A stretch of 64,000 nucleotides of DNA from Onthovicinus sp900555545 (GTDB lineage Bacteria; Bacillota; Clostridia; Oscillospirales; Acutalibacteraceae): the NCBI GenBank assembly GCA_949296915.1, contig CASFPX010000013.1, forward strand, positions 1-64,000, in the 5' to 3' direction. The translations under genes were made by a program, and so were the position numbers. This document shows, piece after piece, positions 34,328-42,116 of the stretch; the stretch's first letter is position 1; every line of letters starts with the position of its first letter. The notes under the pieces are model-generated. The model was given only the letters and a program-made list of their open reading frames with translations, had not been told where the DNA came from and did not search any database.

Positions 34328-35548
34328 ATGGACATGGAGCTTCAGAAGGCACGTGAGCTCGTGATTGAGGCGGGCAAAAAGTTGGTGGAGACCGGCCTGA
34401 TCGCGCGCACATGGGGCAATGTGAGCTGCCGTGTGAACGACAGGCAGTTTGTCATCACTCCCAGTGGGCGGGCCTATGAGACGCTGACCCCGGAGGAAAT
34501 TGTTCTGGTCAATATAGAGGACTGCTCCTACGACGGCGATGTTAAACCGTCCTCGGAAAAGGGAATCCACGCCGAGTGCTACAAGCTGCGCTCAAACGTC
34601 AACTTTGTCATTCACACGCACCAGTTCAACGCATCCATTATCAGTGCGATTGGGTGTGATATCAATAATATCACAGGAAAAAGCGCGGAGATCATCGGCG
34701 ACAACGTACCAATGGCCGCCTATGGCTTGCCGGGTACCGGAAAGCTGAGGGCGGGCGTGGTAGCTGCCTTCAGCCGCAGTGCGAGCAAAGCCGCCATCAT
34801 GCGCCACCACGGGGCTGTCTGTGTGGGCGAATCCTATGAGGATGCCTTTGCCGTTGCGCACGAGCTGGAAAAGGTGTGCGCGGAGTATCTGCTCAAGAAG
34901 TGCTCAGATATGACCCATTCCGCCGTTGATGCGTGGGAGAGCGTGCGCGACTATTTCCTGGCCAACCGTGAGGCCAAGGGCAAGGATATGGCGGAGGTGT
35001 GCGCTTACGACAGTGTCCGTGACAGCGGGATCTTTAACCTGATCAATCGGGACGGAGAAGTGGTCGGGACTGTCGATTTGAAGACCGGTAAGGCGCTGGT
35101 GGGCGAGTGCCCGCCCGAGGCTGATCTCCACTGCGCCATCTACAACAGGCGCAAGGATATCAATGCGATTCTTCACACGAAGGATGGCGATGTAGTGGCG
35201 GTGTCGCACTTGGGACGCACCATCAAACCGTTGCTGGATGATTTTGCGCAGATCTGTGGCGCCACGGTGCGTTGCGCCCGATTTGATGCAAAATCCACCC
35301 TTGCCACGGCGGGCCGGACGGCGCGTGCGCTGCGCGGCCGCGACGCGGTGCTCCTCAAGGATAACGGCGCGCTCTGCTGCGGCTCCAACGAGTATGACGC
35401 CCATGCGGTGCGTATGATCGTGGAAAAGCAGTGTAAGTCCATGGTGGGCGCCTCCCTGTTTGGCAAGCCGAAGGCGATTAATCCGATTGAGACACGGCTG
35501 ATGCGCCTGATTTATAAGACGAAATACTCCAAGCAAAAGAATAAATGA
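34328..35548 (+). CDS. Tandem class II aldolase/adducin protein with a degenerate second domain
   Basis: The 406-residue protein holds two class II aldolase folds. Domain 1 (about 1-195) keeps the catalytic set: GNVSCR, Glu77, the zinc ligands His96 and His98 (HTH) and His160/161 (RHHG). Domain 2 (about 232-390) keeps the fold but has HTK at 283-285 and DNG at 345-347 where zinc histidines are expected, so it looks metal-free. Usual members such as fuculose-1-phosphate aldolase have one domain of about 215. It probably cleaves a phosphorylated sugar or sugar acid made by the FGGY kinase. GGAGG precedes the ATG. Confidence 0.88.
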   Translation: MDMELQKARELVIEAGKKLVETGLIARTWGNVSCRVNDRQFVITPSGRAYETLTPEEIVLVNIEDCSYDGDVKPSSEKGIHAECYKLRSNVNFVIHTHQFNASIISAIGCDINNITGKSAEIIGDNVPMAAYGLPGTGKLRAGVVAAFSRSASKAAIMRHHGAVCVGESYEDAFAVAHELEKVCAEYLLKKCSDMTHSAVDAWESVRDYFLANREAKGKDMAEVCAYDSVRDSGIFNLINRDGEVVGTVDLKTGKALVGECPPEADLHCAIYNRRKDINAILHTKDGDVVAVSHLGRTIKPLLDDFAQICGATVRCARFDAKSTLATAGRTARALRGRDAVLLKDNGALCCGSNEYDAHAVRMIVEKQCKSMVGASLFGKPKAINPIETRLMRLIYKTKYSKQKNK

Positions 35549-35556
35549 TATTTGAG

Positions 35557-35590
35557 GAGCCGGCCACAACGTTGTGGCCGGCTCTGTTTT
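35557..35590 (+). terminator. Terminator after the aldolase gene
   Basis: GAGCCGGCCACAAC (35557-35570) pairs perfectly with GTTGTGGCCGGCTC (35571-35584), then TGTTTTT. Confidence 0.8.
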
Positions 35591-35839
35591 TGGTGAAAAT
35601 TGCTTATCATTTTGCCCCCAAATATCTCCAAAAGCGGATGGTAACGGACAAGGAACAATTTCGTTGAATTTTACATATTTGGAACCAAAACGGGTGTGTG
35701 TTTGTATGCTGGCGCGGGATAAGCAGAAATCCGCTACAATTAGACAGTTGCGGTGTTTTCCAGCGAAGAACTATTATAAAAAAAGAGATTGATCGATCAA
35801 GATGTTCAATCATTCATTATTATTTATTGTTTTTAATGG
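35591..35839. other. AT-rich intergenic stretch without a supported gene
   Basis: About 250 bp of AT-rich DNA between the terminator and the next promoter. Short open frames on both strands lack ribosome binding sites. Confidence 0.5.
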
Positions 35840-35868
35840 TTGACAATTGGTATATATTCGGCTATAAT
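35840..35868 (+). promoter_or_regulatory. Perfect consensus sigma-A promoter
   Basis: TTGACA (35840-35845), 17 bp, then TATAAT (35863-35868). Both hexamers and the spacing are exact consensus. It faces the 99-residue gene at 35937. Confidence 0.9.
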
Positions 35869-35936
35869 AATATTTAATGTGAATAAAAAAAACCGCCATC
35901 GGTTTGGTGGTGGCACCTACAAGGGAAGGGAATTTC

Positions 35937-36236
35937 ATGGATACACAGCTGGGGATATGCATTGGTAAAACGACAGTGGAGTGTTATGTCCAGCCGGATG
36001 GCATGCATGGTGGATATGGCATCAAAATTATCCGTACGACAGATTCGTCACAGCGGGACGAATACCACTGTGCGCTGGGGATGACATTTGATCAGGCGGA
36101 AAAATTGGCCGCCTATCTCTATGCGGCCCACGCGATGCCTGATGAGGCGGAGCTGTTGATTGAGGACTGGCTGTACGATCATGCCGATGCGCTTGGATCC
36201 GGTAACTGTGTCTCGCAGTGCCTATATGATAAATGA
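35937..36236 (+). CDS. Small conserved-looking protein of unknown function
   Basis: The ATG at 35937 follows AAGGGAAGGG and gives 99 residues. It is soluble and acidic, with a first half that looks like beta strands (ICIGKTTVECYV, GYGIKIIRTT) and a helical second half (DQAEKLAAYLYAAHAMPDEAELLIEDWLYDH). The YGI-beta/helix layout recalls the small DUF6514-type proteins of Clostridia, an uncertain match. It is monocistronic between a perfect promoter and a strong terminator, so it is probably abundant. Confidence 0.7.
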   Translation: MDTQLGICIGKTTVECYVQPDGMHGGYGIKIIRTTDSSQRDEYHCALGMTFDQAEKLAAYLYAAHAMPDEAELLIEDWLYDHADALGSGNCVSQCLYDK

Positions 36237-36311
36237 GCCGTTCCCTTACCGGAGAGATTGTGATTGGACAGTTGAAAAATCGCTTTTATCAGTAAACTTG
36301 AAACAAACTTT

Positions 36312-36344
36312 GCGCCCCGCAGCTTACAGCTGCGGGGCGCTTTT
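36312..36344. terminator. Terminator after the small protein gene
   Basis: GCGCCCCGCAGC (36312-36323) pairs with GCTGCGGGGCGC (36329-36340), followed by TTTT. It also faces the end of the convergent GH18 gene. Confidence 0.75.
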
Positions 36345-36369
36345 AAATGACAATCAAAGTGAAATTGGC

Positions 36370-38361
36370 TCACCAATTTTCAATGTAGCGGTTGAGCGTA
36401 TTCTGAATACCGCAAGCTACGCTGTTTGGATCATCCATCGTCTTGTCGCAGGCTACGCGGAAGACCATCACGCCGCCTGCGCCGCTGAACAGGGCGAGAG
36501 CTGTCTTGTCGCCTGCAAGCGCCGGGGAGCAGAAGGTGCCCTCATAGACCTGATCGCTATCGTGAACGGCGTAATACTTGTTGTTCCAATAGGTGGCCTC
36601 GTCCAGATCGCGCCAAGTGGCCCAGTACGGGGTACTATTGACCGGACGCCCGTATGCGGCGATGCCGATGTTGATCTTGGAGAGATCCGCCCCATTGTCA
36701 ATAAAGGCCTGGAGCCCCTCCTGCGCTTGCTGGAGTGAGCTCTGGTAGCCATCTGTATCGTTACCGTCATAGGCCATGAACTGGATCTGGTCGAGCCTGT
36801 CGAGTGTCTCCTCCGCCATGCCGAGCGCTCCCGCGGAGAGCGCGGCGGAGATGATGGCGTCCGGGTTTACGGCGTGCATCCCATCATCCAGCCGGGCGAT
36901 GAACTGATCGTATACCGCCCAGTCGCTGGGTGTCTGCGGGTACTCCCAGTCGATGTCCACGCCGTCGATATCATACTTCTGAACAAATTCCACCGTCTGA
37001 TCCGCGATGGATTCCCAGTACTGCGCCATATAGCCGTTCACGCCTAAGCCCGTCTCATCCCATGTACCATCGGCCAGCGTGGTGACGATGATCTTGACCT
37101 GATGCTCCTGATTGGAACGGTGGCTGATAATCTCCTTGAGCGCCGCGAGCTCCTGGGCGAATTTTTCCTCGCCGCCCTCGCCAAAGGTCATATGGCCATC
37201 GTTATCCCAGTGTACGGCCGCAAAGACGAGCACTGTACTGTATACGTCGTAGAAACGGGCGTAGTTGTTTACATATTCCTCGCCTTTGGCCAGGATTTCA
37301 GTCGGTACGTCGCCGTCCAGGCGCTGATAGGCCGTGACCTCAAAGTCCGCCGCACTGCGTACCGGCTCATTGTACAGCTGCAGGGAGCGGATCTTCACCG
37401 GTGTGTCCGTGCTGCGGAACTTGTCAATAGACAGCCGCACGCGGTCTGTTGTGACGGCGTCAAAGCTGCACAGGCGCATGGACTCAATTTTTTCACTTTC
37501 GTAAACGGTTTTCCACACGCCGTCCACCAGCGCCTGCAGGCGGAAGTACTGTGCCTGATTGCCGGATTCCTCGATGATGGCGGTGTTAAAGGTGCTGGTC
37601 TGAGCCAGCTGAACCTCCACATAGCTGTTGTTGATATCCTCCTGCCCCTCCGCAGGCGTGCGGTTGGGATCCTGCGCGGTCCAACAGGCATCGTCCTGTG
37701 TGAGGAGGTTGACGGCGTCAGGCTTTTCGCCCTCTTTCAGGCTCTCGAAGACGATGCTCGCCCCCTCCATCAGGTTTTCGGACTGGAGGTTCAGCGCGGG
37801 CAATTCGTCACCATCCCAGGCGTTGCTGCCTGAGCCAAAAGCGACCGGTGTGACGATCAGCGCACAGATGACAACATCCGCGATCAGGCCTTTAACCGCG
37901 CGCTTTGGCGTGTCGCAGAATACGAGCACCAGAGGCAGGGCAAAGGCAAGACAGAGGAACGGCAGAGAAGGGGTAAGCGCCTGCAAGCCGCGCGTGAAAT
38001 TGTCCGCCGAAAAGCCCGTATCAAGGCCGAATACGAGCACAAAGGTATAGCAGAACAGCGCCACAGCCAATATGGCAAAGATAATCTGTACAATGTCTAG
38101 CGCGAGCTTGCCCCTGATCTTCTTGTCCTTGCCCGTGAATGCGAGCAGGAGCAGGTAGGCCAGCAGAACGGCCATACAGACACCGATGATGACCAGAACC
38201 GTGGGGACAAAATTAGCACCGAGCGGATACAGGTCTGCGATCCAACCATAGGCCCACGTTGCACTGCTCAGGAAAGCATAGGACACGGCCGCCAGGACAA
38301 GAAAGACATATGTCCCAATACGGGTGTGCAGGGCTTTCCAGATGCGTCTAAAAAACACCAT
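36370..38361 (-). CDS. Membrane-anchored GH18 (chitinase-like) protein
   Basis: The 663-residue protein starts with about five membrane spans (within 15-185). A beta-rich segment resembling an F5/8-type carbohydrate-binding module follows (about 200-325; STFNTAIIEESGNQAQYFRLQALVDGVW). A GH18 barrel completes it (about 335-663). The catalytic motif DGVDIDWEYP is intact, including the acid glutamate. GH18 enzymes cleave chitin or peptidoglycan-type GlcNAc bonds; many relatives in spore-formers act on cortex or wall. A polytopic anchor is unusual for the family. It is monocistronic. Confidence 0.87.
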   Translation of the reverse strand: MVFFRRIWKALHTRIGTYVFLVLAAVSYAFLSSATWAYGWIADLYPLGANFVPTVLVIIGVCMAVLLAYLLLLAFTGKDKKIRGKLALDIVQIIFAILAVALFCYTFVLVFGLDTGFSADNFTRGLQALTPSLPFLCLAFALPLVLVFCDTPKRAVKGLIADVVICALIVTPVAFGSGSNAWDGDELPALNLQSENLMEGASIVFESLKEGEKPDAVNLLTQDDACWTAQDPNRTPAEGQEDINNSYVEVQLAQTSTFNTAIIEESGNQAQYFRLQALVDGVWKTVYESEKIESMRLCSFDAVTTDRVRLSIDKFRSTDTPVKIRSLQLYNEPVRSAADFEVTAYQRLDGDVPTEILAKGEEYVNNYARFYDVYSTVLVFAAVHWDNDGHMTFGEGGEEKFAQELAALKEIISHRSNQEHQVKIIVTTLADGTWDETGLGVNGYMAQYWESIADQTVEFVQKYDIDGVDIDWEYPQTPSDWAVYDQFIARLDDGMHAVNPDAIISAALSAGALGMAEETLDRLDQIQFMAYDGNDTDGYQSSLQQAQEGLQAFIDNGADLSKINIGIAAYGRPVNSTPYWATWRDLDEATYWNNKYYAVHDSDQVYEGTFCSPALAGDKTALALFSGAGGVMVFRVACDKTMDDPNSVACGIQNTLNRYIENW

Positions 38362-38486
38362 AATATTTCCCTCTTTTTATGAATTTGGCTCAAAACCGGT
38401 AATAGTGTATCATAAATTCTCCTCCCATACAAGTCCCCTTTAGCGGATAAAACGACAGGCCGTGTGTAGATCCGCCGGATGAAATA

Positions 38487-38526
38487 AAAAAGCGGGGTAA
38501 AGATCCTCTGGGATTTTTACTCCGCA
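38487..38526 (-). terminator. Terminator of mgtE
   Basis: On the minus strand GCGGAGTAAAAATCCC pairs with GGATCTTTACCCCGC, followed by six T residues, about 20 bp beyond the mgtE stop. Confidence 0.75.
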
Positions 38527-38546
38527 TTTGGGTTTTAAAGGATGAA

Positions 38547-39902
38547 TTACATTAAAATGGCCTGTGCCAGTGAGAAGTAGATGATCAGTGTGACCGCATC
38601 CACGATTGTGGTGATCATGGGGCCGGCCATCAGGGCCGGATCCAGATGGATGAGCTTGGCAATAATGGGCAGTGTGCAGCCGATGATCTTGGCGACGACC
38701 ACGGCGCACATCATGGCAAGGCTGGTGACGAGGCATTCCATAATGGTACCGCTGCGCAGCAGGAGCATACGCCCCAGATTAACGGTCCCAAGGATGACGC
38801 TGCAGATCAGTGCCACGCGCAGTTCTTTCCACAGGATCCGCAGGTAGTCGCGCACCGTAACCTCTCCCAGCGCAAGATTGCGAATCACCAGCGTGGAGGT
38901 CTGGCTGCCGGCGTTCCCGCCCGTATCCATCAGCATGGGGATGGCGGCTGTCAGTGCGACCATACCGGAGAGCAGCGTCTCAAAATTCTCAATGATTTTG
39001 CCTGTAAAGGTGGCGGAAATCATCAGCACCAGCAGCCAGACAATCCGGTTGCCCGCCAGGCGGAAGACACTCGTCTTGAGATAGGGTTTATCGTTTCCGG
39101 AGGGCTTGAGCAGGTTCATCTTCTCAATATCCTCGGTGTTTTCCTCCTCGATGACGTCCACGATATCATCGACGGTGATGATTCCCACCAGACGGTCCTC
39201 ATTGTCGAGCACCGGGACGCTCAGCAAATCGTACTTGCGCACGATGTCTGCGACCTCCTCCTGGTCGTCCAGGGTGTGCACATAACGGAGGTAGTCCATC
39301 CCATCCATAATATCGCGGATCAGATCGTCCTCATCGGCCATAATCAGGTGGCGCAACTGGACAGATCCGATCAGATGACGCGCGTCATCAATACAGTAGC
39401 AGGTGTAAATGGTCTCCTTATCCACGCCAGTTTTACGGATATGGTCGATGGCCTCGCGCACGGTAAAACGGTCGTGAAGCTCGACCATTTCGATCGTCAT
39501 AATACTGCCGGCGGAATTCTCCGGATAATTGAGAAATTTGTTGATCAGTTCACGTGTCTGGGCGTCCGTGCTCCCGAGCACACGGCGCACCACATTGGCC
39601 GGGACCTCCTCCAGCATGTCGACTGTGTCGTCCAGATACAGGTCGTCCACGAGTACGTGCAGTTCCTTATCCGTAGCGGCCTCAATGATCCCGGTGCGGG
39701 AGTCGGAATCCAGGTAGGAGAACACATCTGCCGAGATGTCCTTGGGCAGGATGCGGAACACCAGCAACGTCTGCTCCTGATTGAGCCCCTCCATGAATTC
39801 GGCGATATCGACTTCGTTCATCTTTTCCAGCCGTTCGCGCAGCTCGGGGAAGTTGCACTTGCCGAGCAGCTCCAGCAGCTGGTCAAACCGGTTATCTTCC
39901 AT
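38547..39902 (-). CDS. mgtE: Magnesium transporter MgtE
   Basis: The start at 39902 follows GAGAGGAG and gives 451 residues. The cytoplasmic N domain (helical, about 1-125) and paired CBS domains (about 130-255) form the Mg2+ sensor that gates the channel. A five-span membrane domain follows, with the family motif region MLMDTGGNAGSQTS. Mg2+ control at protein level is a family feature. The roughly 240-nt leader upstream does not match the M-box riboswitch. Confidence 0.95.
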   Translation of the reverse strand: MEDNRFDQLLELLGKCNFPELRERLEKMNEVDIAEFMEGLNQEQTLLVFRILPKDISADVFSYLDSDSRTGIIEAATDKELHVLVDDLYLDDTVDMLEEVPANVVRRVLGSTDAQTRELINKFLNYPENSAGSIMTIEMVELHDRFTVREAIDHIRKTGVDKETIYTCYCIDDARHLIGSVQLRHLIMADEDDLIRDIMDGMDYLRYVHTLDDQEEVADIVRKYDLLSVPVLDNEDRLVGIITVDDIVDVIEEENTEDIEKMNLLKPSGNDKPYLKTSVFRLAGNRIVWLLVLMISATFTGKIIENFETLLSGMVALTAAIPMLMDTGGNAGSQTSTLVIRNLALGEVTVRDYLRILWKELRVALICSVILGTVNLGRMLLLRSGTIMECLVTSLAMMCAVVVAKIIGCTLPIIAKLIHLDPALMAGPMITTIVDAVTLIIYFSLAQAILM

Positions 39903-40140
39903 CAAAAAAAACTCCTCTCTGCGCAGCACGCATGAGGAGTGTCAAAAGGGCGCACAAAGGCGCGGCATATCACTGAGCGATGGGGAAAACACCGCCCGGC
40001 GTGACACACGGGATGCGTACTGCGGTACATAATCGAACAGGGGCGACTGTTCTACTGCCCTCGTTGCCTTCCAAGCGGTTTCACCTCCATTTTTGGTGCG
40101 TCTGCCGCCGTCAGGGCAGCAAACTACTATCAATAATAGT
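39903..40140 (-). other. Long mgtE leader with a possible small upstream ORF
   Basis: Reading the minus strand, AATGGAGGTGAAACCGC (near 40095-40080) is a good ribosome binding site followed by a TTG that opens about 35 codons to a TGA near 39972. ATG-GAG-GTG in another frame opens only about 12. The stretch also has several GC-rich hairpins. It may control mgtE by leader translation or an unrecognised RNA structure. The canonical M-box core GGUGAGGCUCC is absent. Confidence 0.35.
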
Positions 40141-40256
40141 CTATCGCCAAAACGGGTGCAAGTCAAGCCGGTGAGGTGAAAAATACAGGGGGCCTTTGGC
40201 GGGAGCGCTTTGTGAAAGTTGACTGAAAAGGGGGAGAATCGATCCGGAAAAAGGGA

Positions 40257-40284
40257 TCCGCCCCTGCCGGATGGCAGAGGCGGA
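40257..40284 (-). terminator. Terminator of the sigma/anti-sigma operon
   Basis: TCCGCC-CTGCC pairs with GGCAG-GGCGGA; on the minus strand CCCTTTTTCC follows, 25 bp beyond the anti-sigma stop. Confidence 0.7.
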
Positions 40285-40308
40285 CGATAAGGGAAAGAGA
40301 AAAAGGGA

Positions 40309-41430
40309 TTAACGGCGGTATTTTTCCGCATAGGATTCCGCAATCCCCTTATATTTTTCGGCATAGGACTCCCCGATTCCCTGATACTTCTCCTCGTAGG
40401 ATTCCCCGATTTTTTGATATTTGTCCCGATAGTAGTCTGCATATTTGCGCCCCATCGCGGCGTAATCGCCACCGAGCTGATCCAGCGCATCCTCCAGTTC
40501 ACGCAGGCGGCGCTGGATTTCCTCGTCGTGTTGGCCGCCGGCGTTGTCCGCATAGAGCTTGCCGATCTCCTGATAGCCTCGGATAATCTCGTCCAGGCGT
40601 TCCTTTCCGTTGAGATCCTCAAAAGTATCTGCGGATGGCTCTGCGGAGGCGGTGGAGTTCTCTTCCCCGGTGACAGGCATGGGGGATCCTTGGAGGTCTA
40701 CCTCGATCCCCTCGCGTTCAACGATCGCGATCAGTTCGGTGACCGTATAGCCGGCGAGCTGCTCCGTGGAATAGCCGTCCAGCTGGGTGGCGATCGCCTG
40801 GATCAGCTGCATTTTTCCCGGGGAAATTCCCAGCTCTTGCGCCTGGGACTCGATCTCGTCCGTACGGTTCACTTGCTGGGTGTAGACGCTGCCCGAGACC
40901 CCCAGATCTGTGAGCGCTGTCTGGATAGCAGCGGAGATCTCGCTGCCGGTCTGATTCGCATCCTCTCCGGCGGAGACGGATACGAGAACCGCATTATCCG
41001 CAGATGACAGGTATCCCCCGCTGTTCATGGCGGCCAAGAGGCCGTTCAGCGCGTCGGGCAGGCTTTGGCCGCGGTAATCATCTGCCAGCAGGGCCTGGGC
41101 CTCCGGATTGACTCCCTCAATCCGGAGCACCTCATTTTTACGGTTGGTAGTGATTTCAAAAGAGGGATTGACATCCAAGTCAATACGCTGATATGTCAGC
41201 CAGTTTTGGGATCCGAACAGGCAGAGAACCAGCATACAGGCGGCCAAGCAAACGGAGGGAATCGCAATCCGTGCCCTGTGGGAGCGATTGCCAGCCGGCT
41301 CCTCCTGGCGGGTGATGTAGTCGTGCTCCTCCATCCGGTGGATAGGCGCGTGGGCGATATAGTCAAAGTCCGGGCGTGGCAGCTCGGCCATGGAGCGGCG
41401 GAGCGATTGCTTGATTTCAGTGCGTTTCAT
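40309..41430 (-). CDS. RsgI-like transmembrane anti-sigma factor with C-terminal hendecads
   Basis: The 373-residue protein has a short cytoplasmic N-terminus (1-52), one span (about 54-73) and an external part. The external domain begins with IDLDVNPSFEI and VLRIEGVNPEAQALL, matching the juxtamembrane RsgI-type domain; Asn88-Pro89 is the position of reported RsgI autoproteolysis. A Glu-rich linker follows. Residues 329-373 are four 11-residue units of the form YxEKYxxIGES, the same unit that builds the secreted protein at 42117. The ATG overlaps the sigma stop (ATGA). It probably holds the sigma factor until an envelope signal triggers proteolysis. Confidence 0.88.
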   Translation of the reverse strand: MKRTEIKQSLRRSMAELPRPDFDYIAHAPIHRMEEHDYITRQEEPAGNRSHRARIAIPSVCLAACMLVLCLFGSQNWLTYQRIDLDVNPSFEITTNRKNEVLRIEGVNPEAQALLADDYRGQSLPDALNGLLAAMNSGGYLSSADNAVLVSVSAGEDANQTGSEISAAIQTALTDLGVSGSVYTQQVNRTDEIESQAQELGISPGKMQLIQAIATQLDGYSTEQLAGYTVTELIAIVEREGIEVDLQGSPMPVTGEENSTASAEPSADTFEDLNGKERLDEIIRGYQEIGKLYADNAGGQHDEEIQRRLRELEDALDQLGGDYAAMGRKYADYYRDKYQKIGESYEEKYQGIGESYAEKYKGIAESYAEKYRR

Positions 41431-42011
41431 TCAGACACCCCCTGTCGGATCAGGTGCTCCCGGAGCTTTTTGAGGGAGCGGTTGTATCGGGATAGAACTG
41501 TAGCCAGCGGCAGGGAAAGGCCGGCGGCAATTTCCCGGTGCTTTAAGCCCGATAAAACATGTAGCAGCAGGATTTGGCGTTCTTCCTCTTTCAGGATATT
41601 GAGTGCGGAGCCTAAGACAATGCGGTCCGTCGGATCCGTGATATAGGAAAACTGCATATTGTTTTCCATCTGCTCCATCTCGTCCCAGGCCTGCCGCCCT
41701 TGAAAGCGCAAGTGGTTGATTGCCAGATGGCGCGCGATGGTAAACATCCAGGCCAGCGGCTTCCCTCTGGGCTGATAGAGATGCGCGCTCTCGCGGATTT
41801 TAATATAGACGTCCTGCACGATATCAGCGGTATCATCCGGATTTTTTACAATAGAGAGGACAAAGGCGTACAGCACCCGCTCTGTGCTGTTGAAAAGTTC
41901 CTCGAGAGCTGCGGGGTCTCCCTGCCCGATCCGGGGGAACACCCCCTCGTCAATATCGGTCTGCTGCACAGGCTCCGCCGGGGCGCCCGGGATAACCATA
42001 TAGAACAGCAT
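41427..42011 (-). CDS. ECF RNA polymerase sigma factor
   Basis: The 194-residue protein has sigma region 2 (about 35-105; DDTADIVQDVYIKIRES, KPLAWMFTIARHLAIN) and region 4 (about 135-190; ILLLHVLSGLKHREIAAGLSLPLATVLSRYNRSLKKL), with no other domain. AAAGGAGGAG precedes the ATG. It overlaps the anti-sigma gene by 4 bp, the usual ECF arrangement. SigI itself has a different C-terminal domain, so this is an ECF factor paired with an RsgI-type anti-sigma protein. Targets are unknown; the repeat-protein gene just upstream is an obvious candidate. Confidence 0.94.
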   Translation of the reverse strand: MLFYMVIPGAPAEPVQQTDIDEGVFPRIGQGDPAALEELFNSTERVLYAFVLSIVKNPDDTADIVQDVYIKIRESAHLYQPRGKPLAWMFTIARHLAINHLRFQGRQAWDEMEQMENNMQFSYITDPTDRIVLGSALNILKEEERQILLLHVLSGLKHREIAAGLSLPLATVLSRYNRSLKKLREHLIRQGVSE

Positions 42012-42116
42012 CAGCGCTCCTCCTTTGATAGAAAATCCACTGTTTTGCAGGAATATTTTACCACAAAATCAAGAGCTGCGGCAGAAAAGTTTGCCTGCCA
42101 ACAGCTTTTGAATGCC

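Noticed and set aside
35574..35813. Short frames on both strands between the aldolase and small-protein genes
   Set aside because: No ribosome binding sites, AT-rich non-coding look, overlap with the terminator.
39903..40140. M-box (ykoK) riboswitch before mgtE
   Set aside because: The conserved GGUGAGGCUCC and GCUGCCC core segments are not present.
41427..42011. SigI-family sigma factor
   Set aside because: Although the partner is RsgI-like, the protein has ordinary ECF regions 2 and 4 rather than the SigI C-terminal domain.
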